A DNA stretch of 64,000 nucleotides from Akkermansia sp. GTDB taxonomy: Bacteria; Verrucomicrobiota; Verrucomicrobiia; Verrucomicrobiales; Akkermansiaceae. The notes beneath the pieces were generated by a model. The model made no database searches. It saw only the letters and a program-made list of their open reading frames with translations, and was not told the DNA's origin. The stretch is taken from positions 42,229-106,228 of the forward strand of contig JAFQGF010000037.1 in assembly GCA_017415555.1 (NCBI GenBank), written 5' to 3'. Every line of letters starts with the position of its first letter. The stretch's first letter is position 1. Of the stretch, positions 1 to 7,381 are shown piece after piece. The translations under genes were made by a program, and so were the position numbers.

Positions 1-199
1 CTGCCATGGAACAATTCTTGTCGTTGCGGTAGACCCGGGCGCGTACCCGCTCACCGGGGAGCGTGTAGGGGACAAAAACAACCCAATTGTCTACGCGGCC
101 AACGCCATCTCCCTGATTGGAAAGATTTTCGATGGTGAGCTCAATTTCCTGGTGGTAGGCAAAGGGAGTGGGTACAAATTTGCGGGGCGGTGTTGCCAT
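1..199 (-). CDS. 23S rRNA/tRNA (uracil-5)-methyltransferase, N-terminal part
   Basis: Only the first 66 codons are inside the window; the rest lies beyond base 1. The peptide begins MATPPRKFVPTPFAYHQEIE and continues with a TRAM-like RNA-binding segment (INLTIENL-type strand, then GDGVGR, then VFVPYTLPGERVRARV). That pattern opens the RlmD/RumA/TrmA family of SAM-dependent uracil-5 methyltransferases. The catalytic domain cannot be seen, so the rRNA or tRNA target is unknown. It starts 16 bp after the stop of the upstream lipoprotein gene on the same strand, which suggests co-transcription. Confidence 0.72.
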   Translation of the reverse strand, partial: MATPPRKFVPTPFAYHQEIELTIENLSNQGDGVGRVDNWVVFVPYTLPGERVRARVYRNDKNCSMA

Positions 200-215
200 G
201 TTCCGTTTTTTTGTG

Positions 216-854
216 TTAGTTTGTTGTTTTGCCGTCGATATCCATGGGCAATGAGTCTGGCAATTTGGGCGAGCGCAGACCGTGGCGTTCTGCTGCATTC
301 GGCTGTGGTGCTGCGGCGTCCTGGCTGCTGACGGCCTCCTCGGGCGGGGCGAAGCGCCCCATGCGCAATCCGCTGCGTCCGGGTATGCCGGAGGTATTAT
401 TAACAGTTACGACCGGGGCAGGCTCATCCACGAGGATGGGCTCCGGCTCTGTTACAACTACTCTGGCGGGACGTTTGGCTGGCTTGTCGGCTTTCGGGGC
501 CTGTTCCTGCATGATTTTATGAGCTGCGGCAATCTGTTCCTCGCTGGGAAGAACAGGGTTTTCTTTTTCCCCGTCACTCGTATCTTCTGCCTTTTTGGCG
601 GCCTCTTTGTTCTTGCGCCCATTGGGGCAGAGGCCGAGTTTGCAGCTCATAAGGTCGGAGCACACATGCTTCTTCTCTTCCTTTGTCGGCTCTGCCTGTT
701 CGTTGTCTGCTGTTACCTCCTGTTCTTCCGTGGTGTTTTCCGCGGCCTCGGCAGTTGCCTCCGGTGTGTCTGCCAGGGGGGCAGGCTGCGCCTGCTGTGT
801 CTGGGTACACGCAGCAAGCAGCATGGCTCCGCTTATCAGAAACATTCTCTTCAT
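216..854 (-). CDS. Acidic/proline-rich lipoprotein, unknown function
   Basis: A 212-residue protein with a lipoprotein signal: MKRMFLISGAMLLAAC, lipobox LAAC with Cys16 as the lipidation site. Residues 20-60 are rich in Ala, Glu and Thr and should be disordered. A short Cys cluster follows (CSDLMSCKLGLC, about residues 65-76) that could form disulfides in the periplasm. The C-terminal half is Pro/Ala rich with no recognisable domain. It probably leads a two-gene unit with the methyltransferase downstream. A promoter with its -10 only 6 bp before the ATG fits this start. Function is not recognised. Confidence 0.7.
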   Translation of the reverse strand: MKRMFLISGAMLLAACTQTQQAQPAPLADTPEATAEAAENTTEEQEVTADNEQAEPTKEEKKHVCSDLMSCKLGLCPNGRKNKEAAKKAEDTSDGEKENPVLPSEEQIAAAHKIMQEQAPKADKPAKRPARVVVTEPEPILVDEPAPVVTVNNTSGIPGRSGLRMGRFAPPEEAVSSQDAAAPQPNAAERHGLRSPKLPDSLPMDIDGKTTN

Positions 855-860
855 GGCTAC

Positions 861-889
861 ATCTTAACATGCAGCCCGCACGGGCGCAA
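861..889 (-). promoter_or_regulatory. Promoter of the lipoprotein gene at 216-854
   Basis: TTGCGC, 17-bp spacer, TAAGAT. The -10 ends 6 bp before the ATG, so the transcript would start at or next to the start codon. Confidence 0.5.
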
Positions 890-982
890 GCCTAAATGCT
901 GTCTCTGTGGCGCGAATGCCCTGTTCTCGCCCTCCATTTCGGGCGTAAGACAATAAAAAATGTCTTTTTTGTTTCAATTCGC

Positions 983-1010
983 TTGACTTTCTGCCAGATT
1001 CATGTAAACT
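983..1010 (+). promoter_or_regulatory. rpsT promoter
   Basis: TTGACT, 16-bp spacer, TAAACT, followed by a leader of about 34 nt to the rpsT ATG. No Shine-Dalgarno sequence is visible before the ATG. The TAAACTCTCCC context recurs at the tRNA-Cys promoter. Confidence 0.55.
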
Positions 1011-1050
1011 CTCCCGCACATAAAACGAAAAACCACTTTTCATATCTACT

Positions 1051-1314
1051 ATGGCTCACACACAGTCCGCTAAGAAGCGCATTCGTCAGACGATTGCCCG
1101 TACCGCTGTTAACCGTTCCACCATGTCCCGTGTTCGCACCCTTCGTAAGAAGGTAGCTGCTGCTGTTGAGGCCAAGGACAAGGAGGCCGCTGTGGCTGCT
1201 TACAATACGTTTGCTTCCGCCATCGACAAGGCTGCCAAGAAGGGCACCGTGCCCGCCAACCGCGCTGCCAACTACAAGAGCAAGGCAGCCAAGGCTGTGG
1301 CCACTCTCGCCTGA
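1051..1314 (+). CDS. rpsT: 30S ribosomal protein S20
   Basis: An 87-residue, Lys/Arg/Ala-rich protein beginning MAHTQSAKKRIRQ, with the SAKKRIRQ...NR...R..KK pattern of bacterial S20, an early-binding protein of the small subunit that contacts 16S rRNA. Length is the family's usual 85-90 residues. It stands alone on this strand between its own promoter (983-1010) and a hairpin terminator (1340-1375). Identification is secure. Confidence 0.97.
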   Translation: MAHTQSAKKRIRQTIARTAVNRSTMSRVRTLRKKVAAAVEAKDKEAAVAAYNTFASAIDKAAKKGTVPANRAANYKSKAAKAVATLA

Positions 1315-1339
1315 GTTAGTTTTCAGGTTTTCCGTTTTC

Positions 1340-1375
1340 AGCGGGGATGCGTTCCGGACGCATCCTCGCTGTTTC
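1340..1375 (+). terminator. rpsT terminator
   Basis: A 12-bp stem (AGCGGGGATGCG against CGCATCCTCGCT, one G-U pair), 7-nt loop, followed by GTTTCGTT. It lies 25 bp after the rpsT stop. Confidence 0.7.
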
Positions 1376-1463
1376 GTTCAAGCTTTCTGCTTTGTATGTG
1401 GGAAAAGCTCAAAAACAAGAGCAATGCCCAATGTCTTGTAGCCTTTCGATGAGGCATTGAGGG

Positions 1464-1499
1464 CAATAAAAAGCCGCCCTCTGCGAGGCAGAGGACGGC
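1464..1499 (-). terminator. Terminator of the envelope operon ending at 1521
   Basis: A GC-rich stem (GCCGCCCTCTGC with GCAGAGGACGGC) followed on the minus strand by TTTTTATT. It ends the operon running from 4679 down to 1521. Confidence 0.8.
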
Positions 1500-1520
1500 G
1501 ATAGGAAAAGCTGTTGCTTA

Positions 1521-3416
1521 TCAATTACCCAACATGTTGGCTACGCTGATGCCTGTGGTACAGGTGGCCGGCTGGTCGCAATCGGCCTTGTGGCAGGGGT
1601 GGCAGGGAACATGATTGTTCAGGCAGCGGTGGCCTGTGCCCAGAATGGGCGCGTAGCGCTGCGGCAGACGACTAGCCATCAACACGGTACAGGTAGCACC
1701 GGCCTGCGCGGCGAGTGCCGGCAGAAGTCCGTCCACGGCATACAATTTGCAATTGGGCCCCAAGTGTTCGCACACGTCTTCCGGCTTGCTGATGCAGAGG
1801 GAGCAGCCCAGTTTTTCTGCAAGAGTTGCAGCGCGGGCTTCATCCTGTGGCAGGGCCAGCAGGGTGGCTCCCCCGAGTTGGCGGACGAGTTCGTTCCATT
1901 TTTCTTCCTCCCAACTGTCTGCCGAGCCCAGGCTGGAGAAGGGGGCAATAAAGTTCCCGCTTGCCTGAGTGTTACCCCGACCCGGTGCCAGCATGTCCGC
2001 AGGCTCGCTGAGTTCGTGGTGAATGATAGCTTGTGCGGTGTATTCCCGAGCCTTGTGAAGTTTACTGATACGGGCGGACTGGGGGTATTTGCGGCGGAAG
2101 CGGAACTTGCGGGCAAGCGGGTTGGCGTCAAAGGTGACGGTAAACACCGGCATGATGTCTGCAAAGTTTTTCATGACGCGTGGGTTCTCGCTGAACATGA
2201 ACAGCATATCGAAGGGGCCATCCTTGTACAGCTCATCGCTATCCAGCTGGGCGGCAAGGGAGACACGGCCATCGGTGGTGGCAGTGTAGGTGACCAGTTC
2301 GTTCTGCTTCTGCCAGTATGCCTGTTGTTCTTCCGGACAGACAATGGTAATCTGCATGTCGATACGGCTGGCTTTGAGCATGCGCAGCTGCGGTACCAGG
2401 AGTACGGCTTCCTCAAAAGCTTCCGGCACACAGACAATGGCGCGGAACGGCAGTCTGGCATGGCGGCGGATAATATCGTTCTGGAATGCATTGGCCGGGG
2501 CAAACTCGCTGGTGCATTTCCAGCGGTGGTGCATCCAGAAGCCATCCAGCACGTTCTTGCGCTGGCATTCTTCGAGAGCCTGATTAACTCGCATGGTGAT
2601 TTCCTCCACGCTGTCGGAGCCTTCGGGAATGTCGATGCGGAAGTTCATGATGGCTTCCCACTTACCCAGCGCAGTGTTGGCTGTGTAGACAGCGTAGAGG
2701 GAGCCCTTGCCCTTGCAGCGTTTGTACAGCAGTGCCGGCAGGGGGGTAGTTCCCGTCACTTTGCCGAAATAGGGGATAAAAATGCCTTCCTGGGTGAACT
2801 GGTCGCTCAGTACGCCCAGCAGTCCTCCGGTGCGAGCCAGTTTGAGCACGGTTTTCAGGCCGTCTTCCTTGCTGTGCATGCTGCAGCCGTGCCGGGTGCG
2901 GGTGCGGTACACGTAGTCCTCCAGCAGCGGGTTGCTGAGCTTGCGGTACATGCAGCTGTAGTGCTCAATCTCGGAGAAAAGCGGGCGGATGCGTGCCAGG
3001 ATTTCCCAGTTGCCGGCATGGGGAACACAGCCGATGGCCGTGCGGCCATTGGTGCCGTTGGCCGCAAAGATTTTGCCATCTACCACGCTGATGGAGCGCT
3101 GCATCTCGCGGTCGCTCATGATGCCGGTTTTGAGCGAGCAGACCAGATTCATGGTGGTGCGCACAATATTGCGGTGTACCATGGTGCGGAGCTTGTCCGC
3201 TCTCAGCATCGGGTTGACAACGATGCGCATGTTGCGCGCAACAATGCGGCGGCGCGAGGGCGAGGCCATCCATACCAGGTAGCCCAGAGCTCGGCCGAAG
3301 ATGGCTACGATGCGGACGTCCGTGATGGAAAGCAGGCCACACAGCAGCTTGTAGCCCAGCAGCGCGATGCGTTGGGCTATGCCCGCTTTTTTTGCCGATT
3401 CGGGGGGTGCGTCCAT
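1521..3416 (-). CDS. LpxL/HtrB-type lipid A acyltransferase fused to a glycosyltransferase family 9-like domain
   Basis: A 631-residue two-domain protein. Residues about 20-325 are an LpxL/LpxM-type lysophospholipid acyltransferase with the catalytic H-x4-E motif in HAGNWE (His133, Glu138). These enzymes add the secondary acyl chains of lipid A at the inner membrane. Residues about 335-631 resemble GT-B glycosyltransferases of family 9 (ADP-heptose:LPS type), with the late VDGLLPALAAQAGA segment where such enzymes bind the sugar nucleotide. A Cys-rich tail (about residues 595-620) follows. Normally these are separate proteins. The gene lies 12 bp after a lipoprotein gene in a three-gene operon. 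The acyltransferase call is strong, the GT9 call moderate. Confidence 0.8.
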   Translation of the reverse strand: MDAPPESAKKAGIAQRIALLGYKLLCGLLSITDVRIVAIFGRALGYLVWMASPSRRRIVARNMRIVVNPMLRADKLRTMVHRNIVRTTMNLVCSLKTGIMSDREMQRSISVVDGKIFAANGTNGRTAIGCVPHAGNWEILARIRPLFSEIEHYSCMYRKLSNPLLEDYVYRTRTRHGCSMHSKEDGLKTVLKLARTGGLLGVLSDQFTQEGIFIPYFGKVTGTTPLPALLYKRCKGKGSLYAVYTANTALGKWEAIMNFRIDIPEGSDSVEEITMRVNQALEECQRKNVLDGFWMHHRWKCTSEFAPANAFQNDIIRRHARLPFRAIVCVPEAFEEAVLLVPQLRMLKASRIDMQITIVCPEEQQAYWQKQNELVTYTATTDGRVSLAAQLDSDELYKDGPFDMLFMFSENPRVMKNFADIMPVFTVTFDANPLARKFRFRRKYPQSARISKLHKAREYTAQAIIHHELSEPADMLAPGRGNTQASGNFIAPFSSLGSADSWEEEKWNELVRQLGGATLLALPQDEARAATLAEKLGCSLCISKPEDVCEHLGPNCKLYAVDGLLPALAAQAGATCTVLMASRLPQRYAPILGTGHRCLNNHVPCHPCHKADCDQPATCTTGISVANMLGN

Positions 3417-3428
3417 GTGGTCTTATAA

Positions 3429-3845
3429 TCAGTTAAAGGTGTAGGTTCTGCTGATGTAGAACGGTTTGCGGGTGTAGGGATCCCATACCTTGGAGCCAAC
3501 GGGTACGTTGGTGTAGTCCAGCTGATAATAGGGATAATACGGGGAGATGACGATGTCGCTGAACTCGGAGGGTATACCATACGGCAGACCGTCAGGGGCG
3601 GTTTCAATCTTCGTTATTTGGTAGGATGCCGGCGGCAGCATGTGCTCATCTACTTGCAGCCAGTTGGTATGGGCCGGCTTGCCGTTTACTTCCGAGATGA
3701 CGGACGGCGGTCGCTGCCCGGGATACTGGTCGCGGGTGAACTGCTGCTGGATGGGTTGCCAGATACACGAGCTGAGGGTGCAGGCTCCCAAGAGCGCGAG
3801 AATGACGGATGTGGCAGAGGACTTGTTCATAGATTTTAAATTCAT
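3429..3845 (-). CDS. Small lipoprotein, unknown function
   Basis: A 138-residue protein with an N-terminal hydrophobic segment ending in a lipobox (ACTLSSC, Cys27), so probably anchored to the outer membrane or inner-membrane periplasmic face. The mature part has Tyr/Pro-rich stretches (SPYYPYYQLDYTNVP) and no known domain. Its ATG follows immediately after the stop of the upstream membrane-protein gene, and the acyltransferase-glycosyltransferase fusion follows 12 bp later. Context therefore suggests an envelope or LPS-related role, which is inference only. Confidence 0.65.
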   Translation of the reverse strand: MNLKSMNKSSATSVILALLGACTLSSCIWQPIQQQFTRDQYPGQRPPSVISEVNGKPAHTNWLQVDEHMLPPASYQITKIETAPDGLPYGIPSEFSDIVISPYYPYYQLDYTNVPVGSKVWDPYTRKPFYISRTYTFN

Positions 3846-4679
3846 TTATGGAGCGGTGTAGGGGATAAGTGTAATGCGGCCTTCGCCGTTGGCGGGGCCA
3901 TCTTCAAAAATCGGACAATACCCGTATTCTTCCATTGTCTTAACAATGTCCGGGTAGCAGTCCAGAAGCGTGAGCAGCGAGGGTTGTAGAACTTCGATGT
4001 GTTTTTGCGGTATGCCCATCTGGCCGATGCGTCCGCCGCGCGGCAGCTTGCCGGGCAGAGGCTCGCCTCCCCGGAACTCGACATTCAGCTCGGGGCGACC
4101 ATGATTGTGTTGCAGCTCGAAGGTGAGGTTGACTGCTGTTGTCTGGTGCATATTGGCTCCGACGAGGCGGTCCAGAATGAGTTCTGCATAGCCGTTGTGC
4201 ACGCGCACAGCGACGCCCTGGGCGTTGGCAAAAATGGAGAAGAGCCCGGTCTGTCGCATGCGGCAGGTATCTCGCAGATAGCGGTTGAGCTCTCCTTCCG
4301 AGAAGCTGACGGTGGCACCATTGGCGTTGCGGATAAGAACACCGAGGTCTTTTGACGGCACTTTATCATTATAGCCGGCAATGTCCTCGAGCGATTGCGG
4401 GTTCCACATACCTACCACAACATACACCAACAGGGAGAGAAAGCTCAGGAAAAGCAGCACAGCGACCGTGGACCAGAAATTGAAGCGGCGCCACAGTTCA
4501 ATAAAGAGATTGCCGTTCTCTTCAGGATTCTCACCGTCCTCCTCTCCCGTCCGGTTGTACAGGGTACCGCGTGTCATGTCATTGGGGGGTACCTGTTTGT
4601 GGAACAGGTAGCCCCAGAGGGAGGCGCTATCCGGCCTCTTGACTCTGCGCTTGCGTTTTCTGTTTTGTGTGGACGCCAT
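3846..4679 (-). CDS. Single-pass membrane protein, unknown function
   Basis: A 277-residue protein with a very basic N-terminus (KRKRRVKR), an acidic stretch (EEDGENPEENGN) and one transmembrane helix at about residues 72-94 (STVAVLLFLSFLSLLVYVVVG). A periplasmic domain of about 180 residues with beta-strand character follows. I do not recognise the family. It is first of a three-gene operon with a lipoprotein and a lipid A acyltransferase fusion. A TATAAT hexamer (minus strand, 4695-4700) lies 15 bp upstream with a weak TTTTCA -35. Confidence 0.65.
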   Translation of the reverse strand: MASTQNRKRKRRVKRPDSASLWGYLFHKQVPPNDMTRGTLYNRTGEEDGENPEENGNLFIELWRRFNFWSTVAVLLFLSFLSLLVYVVVGMWNPQSLEDIAGYNDKVPSKDLGVLIRNANGATVSFSEGELNRYLRDTCRMRQTGLFSIFANAQGVAVRVHNGYAELILDRLVGANMHQTTAVNLTFELQHNHGRPELNVEFRGGEPLPGKLPRGGRIGQMGIPQKHIEVLQPSLLTLLDCYPDIVKTMEEYGYCPIFEDGPANGEGRITLIPYTAP

Positions 4680-4849
4680 TGTGCTCGTGCGTTATTATAA
4701 CCTATCGGCTGCTGATGAAAAGAAAAAAAAGCCACGGCTGCCTATTTTGCGCGACATACGAGCCGCTTTTGCGGGCGCGGTATATGTTGGATTTCGGGGG
4801 CCTTGTCGGCAGCTCCGGTTCGCAGACGCGGTGTGTGGCAGTTTATAGT

Positions 4850-5800
4850 TTATACCCCCAGAGCCCAGCGCAGGTATTTCTCGCTTTCCTGCCAGATAAG
4901 GCGTTTTTCGCATCCCAGCACCACCACAACAACGGAGCTGCCGTTCACGGAGCCGCAGGAAATAAGGCAGCGGCGGGCAGCATTGGTGTAGCCGGTTTTC
5001 ATGCCCTGTACCCAGTTGTACTTGGTAAGCAGCTTGTTGGTGTTGTTAAATGCAACCTGCTGTCCGTTGGGACGGGTGAGCACAATCTGCTTGTCGTTGA
5101 TGTAGTTGCGGATGATGGGATTGGTGTAGGCATAGCAGGCGGCCAGTGCCATGTCGTATGCCGTGGAATATTGTGGGCCGGGCAGGCCGCTGGGGTTGGC
5201 AAAGTGGGTGTTGCGCATGCGCATGCGGCGGGCTCGCGCATTCATCTGCTGCACAAACTTTTCCACGCTGCCGGCACTGTCGCGAGCCAGAGCCTGTGCC
5301 AAATCGTTACAGCTGGCTGTGAGCATGGCATGCATGATGGCTCCGCGCGTGTAGCTTTCGCCTACACGCAGTTTTGAGCGGATGGGGGTGACGCTGGTCT
5401 TATCCGACTGCTGAATGGTCATCGGGCGATCCAGTTCGCCGGCATCGCAGGCACAGAGCGCGGTGATGATTTTCTGGGTGCTGGCTACCTGGCGGCGTTC
5501 GTGCATGTTGTGCCCATAGAGCACGTGGCCGGTGCGGGGGTCTATCACGCACACGGCAGCACTGTTCGGCTTGGGCGCGGGGGTAGAAGGCTGGGAAAGC
5601 GGGCGTGCCGGAGCCAGGGAGGAGCTGTTGTTGTATACGCGTTTTGCAGCGGTGGGAATCGGCGTCTGCGTATGTACGGCAGGCACATAGCTGCGATGGG
5701 TGCGGTAGTTCTTACCGCTCAGATACCCGGCATACGTCAGGCTGCAGCTGCTGGCCAGTGCTGCGGTGCATACTGCTGCAAGATATACAAGAAAACGCAT
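4850..5800 (-). CDS. Serine-type D-alanyl-D-alanine carboxypeptidase (peptidase S11)
   Basis: A 316-residue periplasmic penicillin-binding protein that trims terminal D-Ala from peptidoglycan pentapeptides. All three catalytic motifs are present: S-x-x-K as STQK (Ser107-Lys110), S-x-N as SCN (163-165) and KTG (268-270). The N-terminus is a signal peptide with a possible lipobox (ALASSC, Cys19). A Pro/Ser/Ala-rich linker of about 40 residues precedes the domain. The barrel-like C-terminal domain of long PBP5 homologues is absent, so it resembles short DacF/PBP7-type forms. It has its own promoter with a -10 6 bp before the ATG. Confidence 0.9.
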   Translation of the reverse strand: MRFLVYLAAVCTAALASSCSLTYAGYLSGKNYRTHRSYVPAVHTQTPIPTAAKRVYNNSSSLAPARPLSQPSTPAPKPNSAAVCVIDPRTGHVLYGHNMHERRQVASTQKIITALCACDAGELDRPMTIQQSDKTSVTPIRSKLRVGESYTRGAIMHAMLTASCNDLAQALARDSAGSVEKFVQQMNARARRMRMRNTHFANPSGLPGPQYSTAYDMALAACYAYTNPIIRNYINDKQIVLTRPNGQQVAFNNTNKLLTKYNWVQGMKTGYTNAARRCLISCGSVNGSSVVVVVLGCEKRLIWQESEKYLRWALGV

Positions 5801-5806
5801 GCGCGC

Positions 5807-5835
5807 ATGCTACCACAGCCCCATTTATTTAGCAA
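5807..5835 (-). promoter_or_regulatory. Promoter of the D,D-carboxypeptidase gene
   Basis: TTGCTA, 17-bp spacer, TAGCAT. The -10 ends 6 bp before the ATG, predicting a leaderless mRNA. Confidence 0.5.
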
Positions 5836-5879
5836 GTCTTAATTAAGGCATTTTTATTTGCGGCTTTGTATTTATTTGC

Positions 5880-5908
5880 TGGACAAAGTGCAGGAAATCC
5901 GCTACCCT
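5880..5908 (+). promoter_or_regulatory. Promoter of the acyltransferase gene at 5916
   Basis: TGGACA, 17-bp spacer, TACCCT. The ATG follows after 7 bp. The TACCCT hexamer recurs before the M42 peptidase gene. Confidence 0.45.
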
Positions 5909-5915
5909 CCTGCGC

Positions 5916-6929
5916 ATGCAACAACCTCAACCTCTTCCGGTACAGCGTGCGGTGCTGCTGGATATTTTCCGCATCATCCTCTGCATAGGTGTGTTAGTTT
6001 ACCACTACACGCCGGAGCGTCCTTCCAGCGGGCCTTTCATGGTAAACGGCTTTTTTGTGATGAGCGGGTTCCTGCTTGGCGTGTCATTCCTGTCCGGGAA
6101 GGCGTTTGATGTGTGCCGATTTTACGAGGGGAAGGCGCGGCGTTTGCTGCCGATGTTTCTGATAGCGCTGGTGCTGGGCTTCTGCTATCGCTGGCGCGTG
6201 GGGGATGGTGTGTTACCGCCCGGGCCGGAAGGTGAGTGGTGGCCATTTTACCCGGTAAAGTGGCTTTCCTATTACAACACGCCGCTCTGGTACATGGGGG
6301 TGGAGTTTGTGCTGCTATTTCTGGCGCCGTTTTTCTGTTTTCTGTTTGCCGGGCGCTGGCGCCTGGAGCTGTGCACTCTGGGCATGGCTTTGCTGACGGC
6401 TTTCTATTTTTCGCGGGTTCCGGAAAATGCACCCTTCGGTAATGGGCTGTACTATTCCCCGTTGGCTCGCAGCTGGCAGTTCATGGTCGGTATTGTGGCG
6501 GCCCGCCTCTTTGCATACATCCGCCGGACGGGCGTGGCTCAACGCTCGTTTTTCCGCTGGTCCACGTATGGTTTATTCGGCGTGTTCATTGTGCTGGGGG
6601 GTGTGCTGATGGTGGTAAAGCAGGTCAAACAGCTTAACTACTGGAACTATACTTTCGAGTTTGATTGCTATACCACGCTGTTCTTTGCACTGCTGGTGCC
6701 GTTGCTTTTTGCTCAGACTCCGCGTGTGAGTACTCGTGCCGCCCGCTGCCTGGCCTGGTGTGCTGCTCTCACCTACCCGATATTCCTGCTGCATGTGGCA
6801 GTATACCACCACTGCTGCTTCTATGTGTGGTGGATGTCTAAGTGGGGCTTCTCACTCACAGCTGCCGGGGTAACGTTGCTGCTTTCTGCCGTCCTCATGT
6901 GGCTGGAAGCCCGATGGCTGAAGCATTAG
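5916..6929 (+). CDS. Acyltransferase family 3 (OafA/YrhL-like) membrane protein
   Basis: A 337-residue polytopic membrane protein of about ten helices. It carries the family's early motif RAVLLDIFRIILCIGVLVYHY and NGFFVMSGFLLG (about residues 35-55), where the conserved His and Phe-Phe-x-x-SGF are found. Such proteins O-acylate surface sugars or other envelope molecules; the substrate cannot be told from sequence. The gene converges with, and overlaps by 4 bp, the gene at 6926-7318. Confidence 0.85.
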   Translation: MQQPQPLPVQRAVLLDIFRIILCIGVLVYHYTPERPSSGPFMVNGFFVMSGFLLGVSFLSGKAFDVCRFYEGKARRLLPMFLIALVLGFCYRWRVGDGVLPPGPEGEWWPFYPVKWLSYYNTPLWYMGVEFVLLFLAPFFCFLFAGRWRLELCTLGMALLTAFYFSRVPENAPFGNGLYYSPLARSWQFMVGIVAARLFAYIRRTGVAQRSFFRWSTYGLFGVFIVLGGVLMVVKQVKQLNYWNYTFEFDCYTTLFFALLVPLLFAQTPRVSTRAARCLAWCAALTYPIFLLHVAVYHHCCFYVWWMSKWGFSLTAAGVTLLLSAVLMWLEARWLKH

Positions 6930-7318
6930 CCCTGCTGCAATGCCTCCGTAAACTCCCGGGGGAGTGAGACATTGGGCATTTTTAGCGCCGCCCGGAAGAG
7001 TGGCGCTATCTCCTCCACGTTGCGCCCGGCTATGCCGCAGCCGATTTTTGTGACGTAGAAATGCAGCTCAGGGTGCAGGGTGGCAAAGTTCAGGAATTCC
7101 TCTACATACGGGGCGATTTTGTCTGTTCCGCCGTGCATGGTCGGGATGGCATAGCTTTGCCCGTGCATCCCTTTGCCGCAGAAGAGCACAGCCCCGAACT
7201 TCAACATGGCGGTGAGAGCCGCGCCGCCCCCATGCCAGCCAAGGCGGTTGCTGCCGAAAACGAATACCTCATTCGGAGCGAGTTTTGTTATCCTGTCCGG
7301 GGTGAAAGACTTATCCAT
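6926..7318 (-). CDS. Small macro-domain-like protein (A1S_2505/phage non-structural type)
   Basis: A 130-residue protein with NEVFVFGSNRLGWHGGGAA near the N-terminus, QSYAIPTMHGG in the middle and FYVTKIGCGIAGRNVEEIAP near the C-terminus. This pattern matches a small family often annotated as phage-related non-structural or A1S_2505-like, which resembles the nucleotide-binding core of macro domains. The substrate is unknown, with ADP-ribose-type ligands a guess. It overlaps the convergent acyltransferase gene by 4 bp. The leuS terminator at 7329-7371 lies directly upstream. Confidence 0.7.
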   Translation of the reverse strand: MDKSFTPDRITKLAPNEVFVFGSNRLGWHGGGAALTAMLKFGAVLFCGKGMHGQSYAIPTMHGGTDKIAPYVEEFLNFATLHPELHFYVTKIGCGIAGRNVEEIAPLFRAALKMPNVSLPREFTEALQQG

Positions 7319-7328
7319 AGAGTGTCAA

Positions 7329-7371
7329 ACAAAAAGCCCCCGCCTGCATGTGGGCATATACAGGCGGGGGC
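7329..7371 (-). terminator. leuS terminator
   Basis: An 11-bp perfect stem (GCCCCCGCCTG / CAGGCGGGGGC) with a 14-nt loop, followed on the minus strand by TTTTTGTTT. Confidence 0.85.
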
Positions 7372-7381
7372 GGAGGAAATA

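Noticed and set aside
1590..3428. A 612-codon plus-strand frame
   Set aside because: Antisense to the acyltransferase-glycosyltransferase fusion, which carries catalytic motifs and fits an operon.
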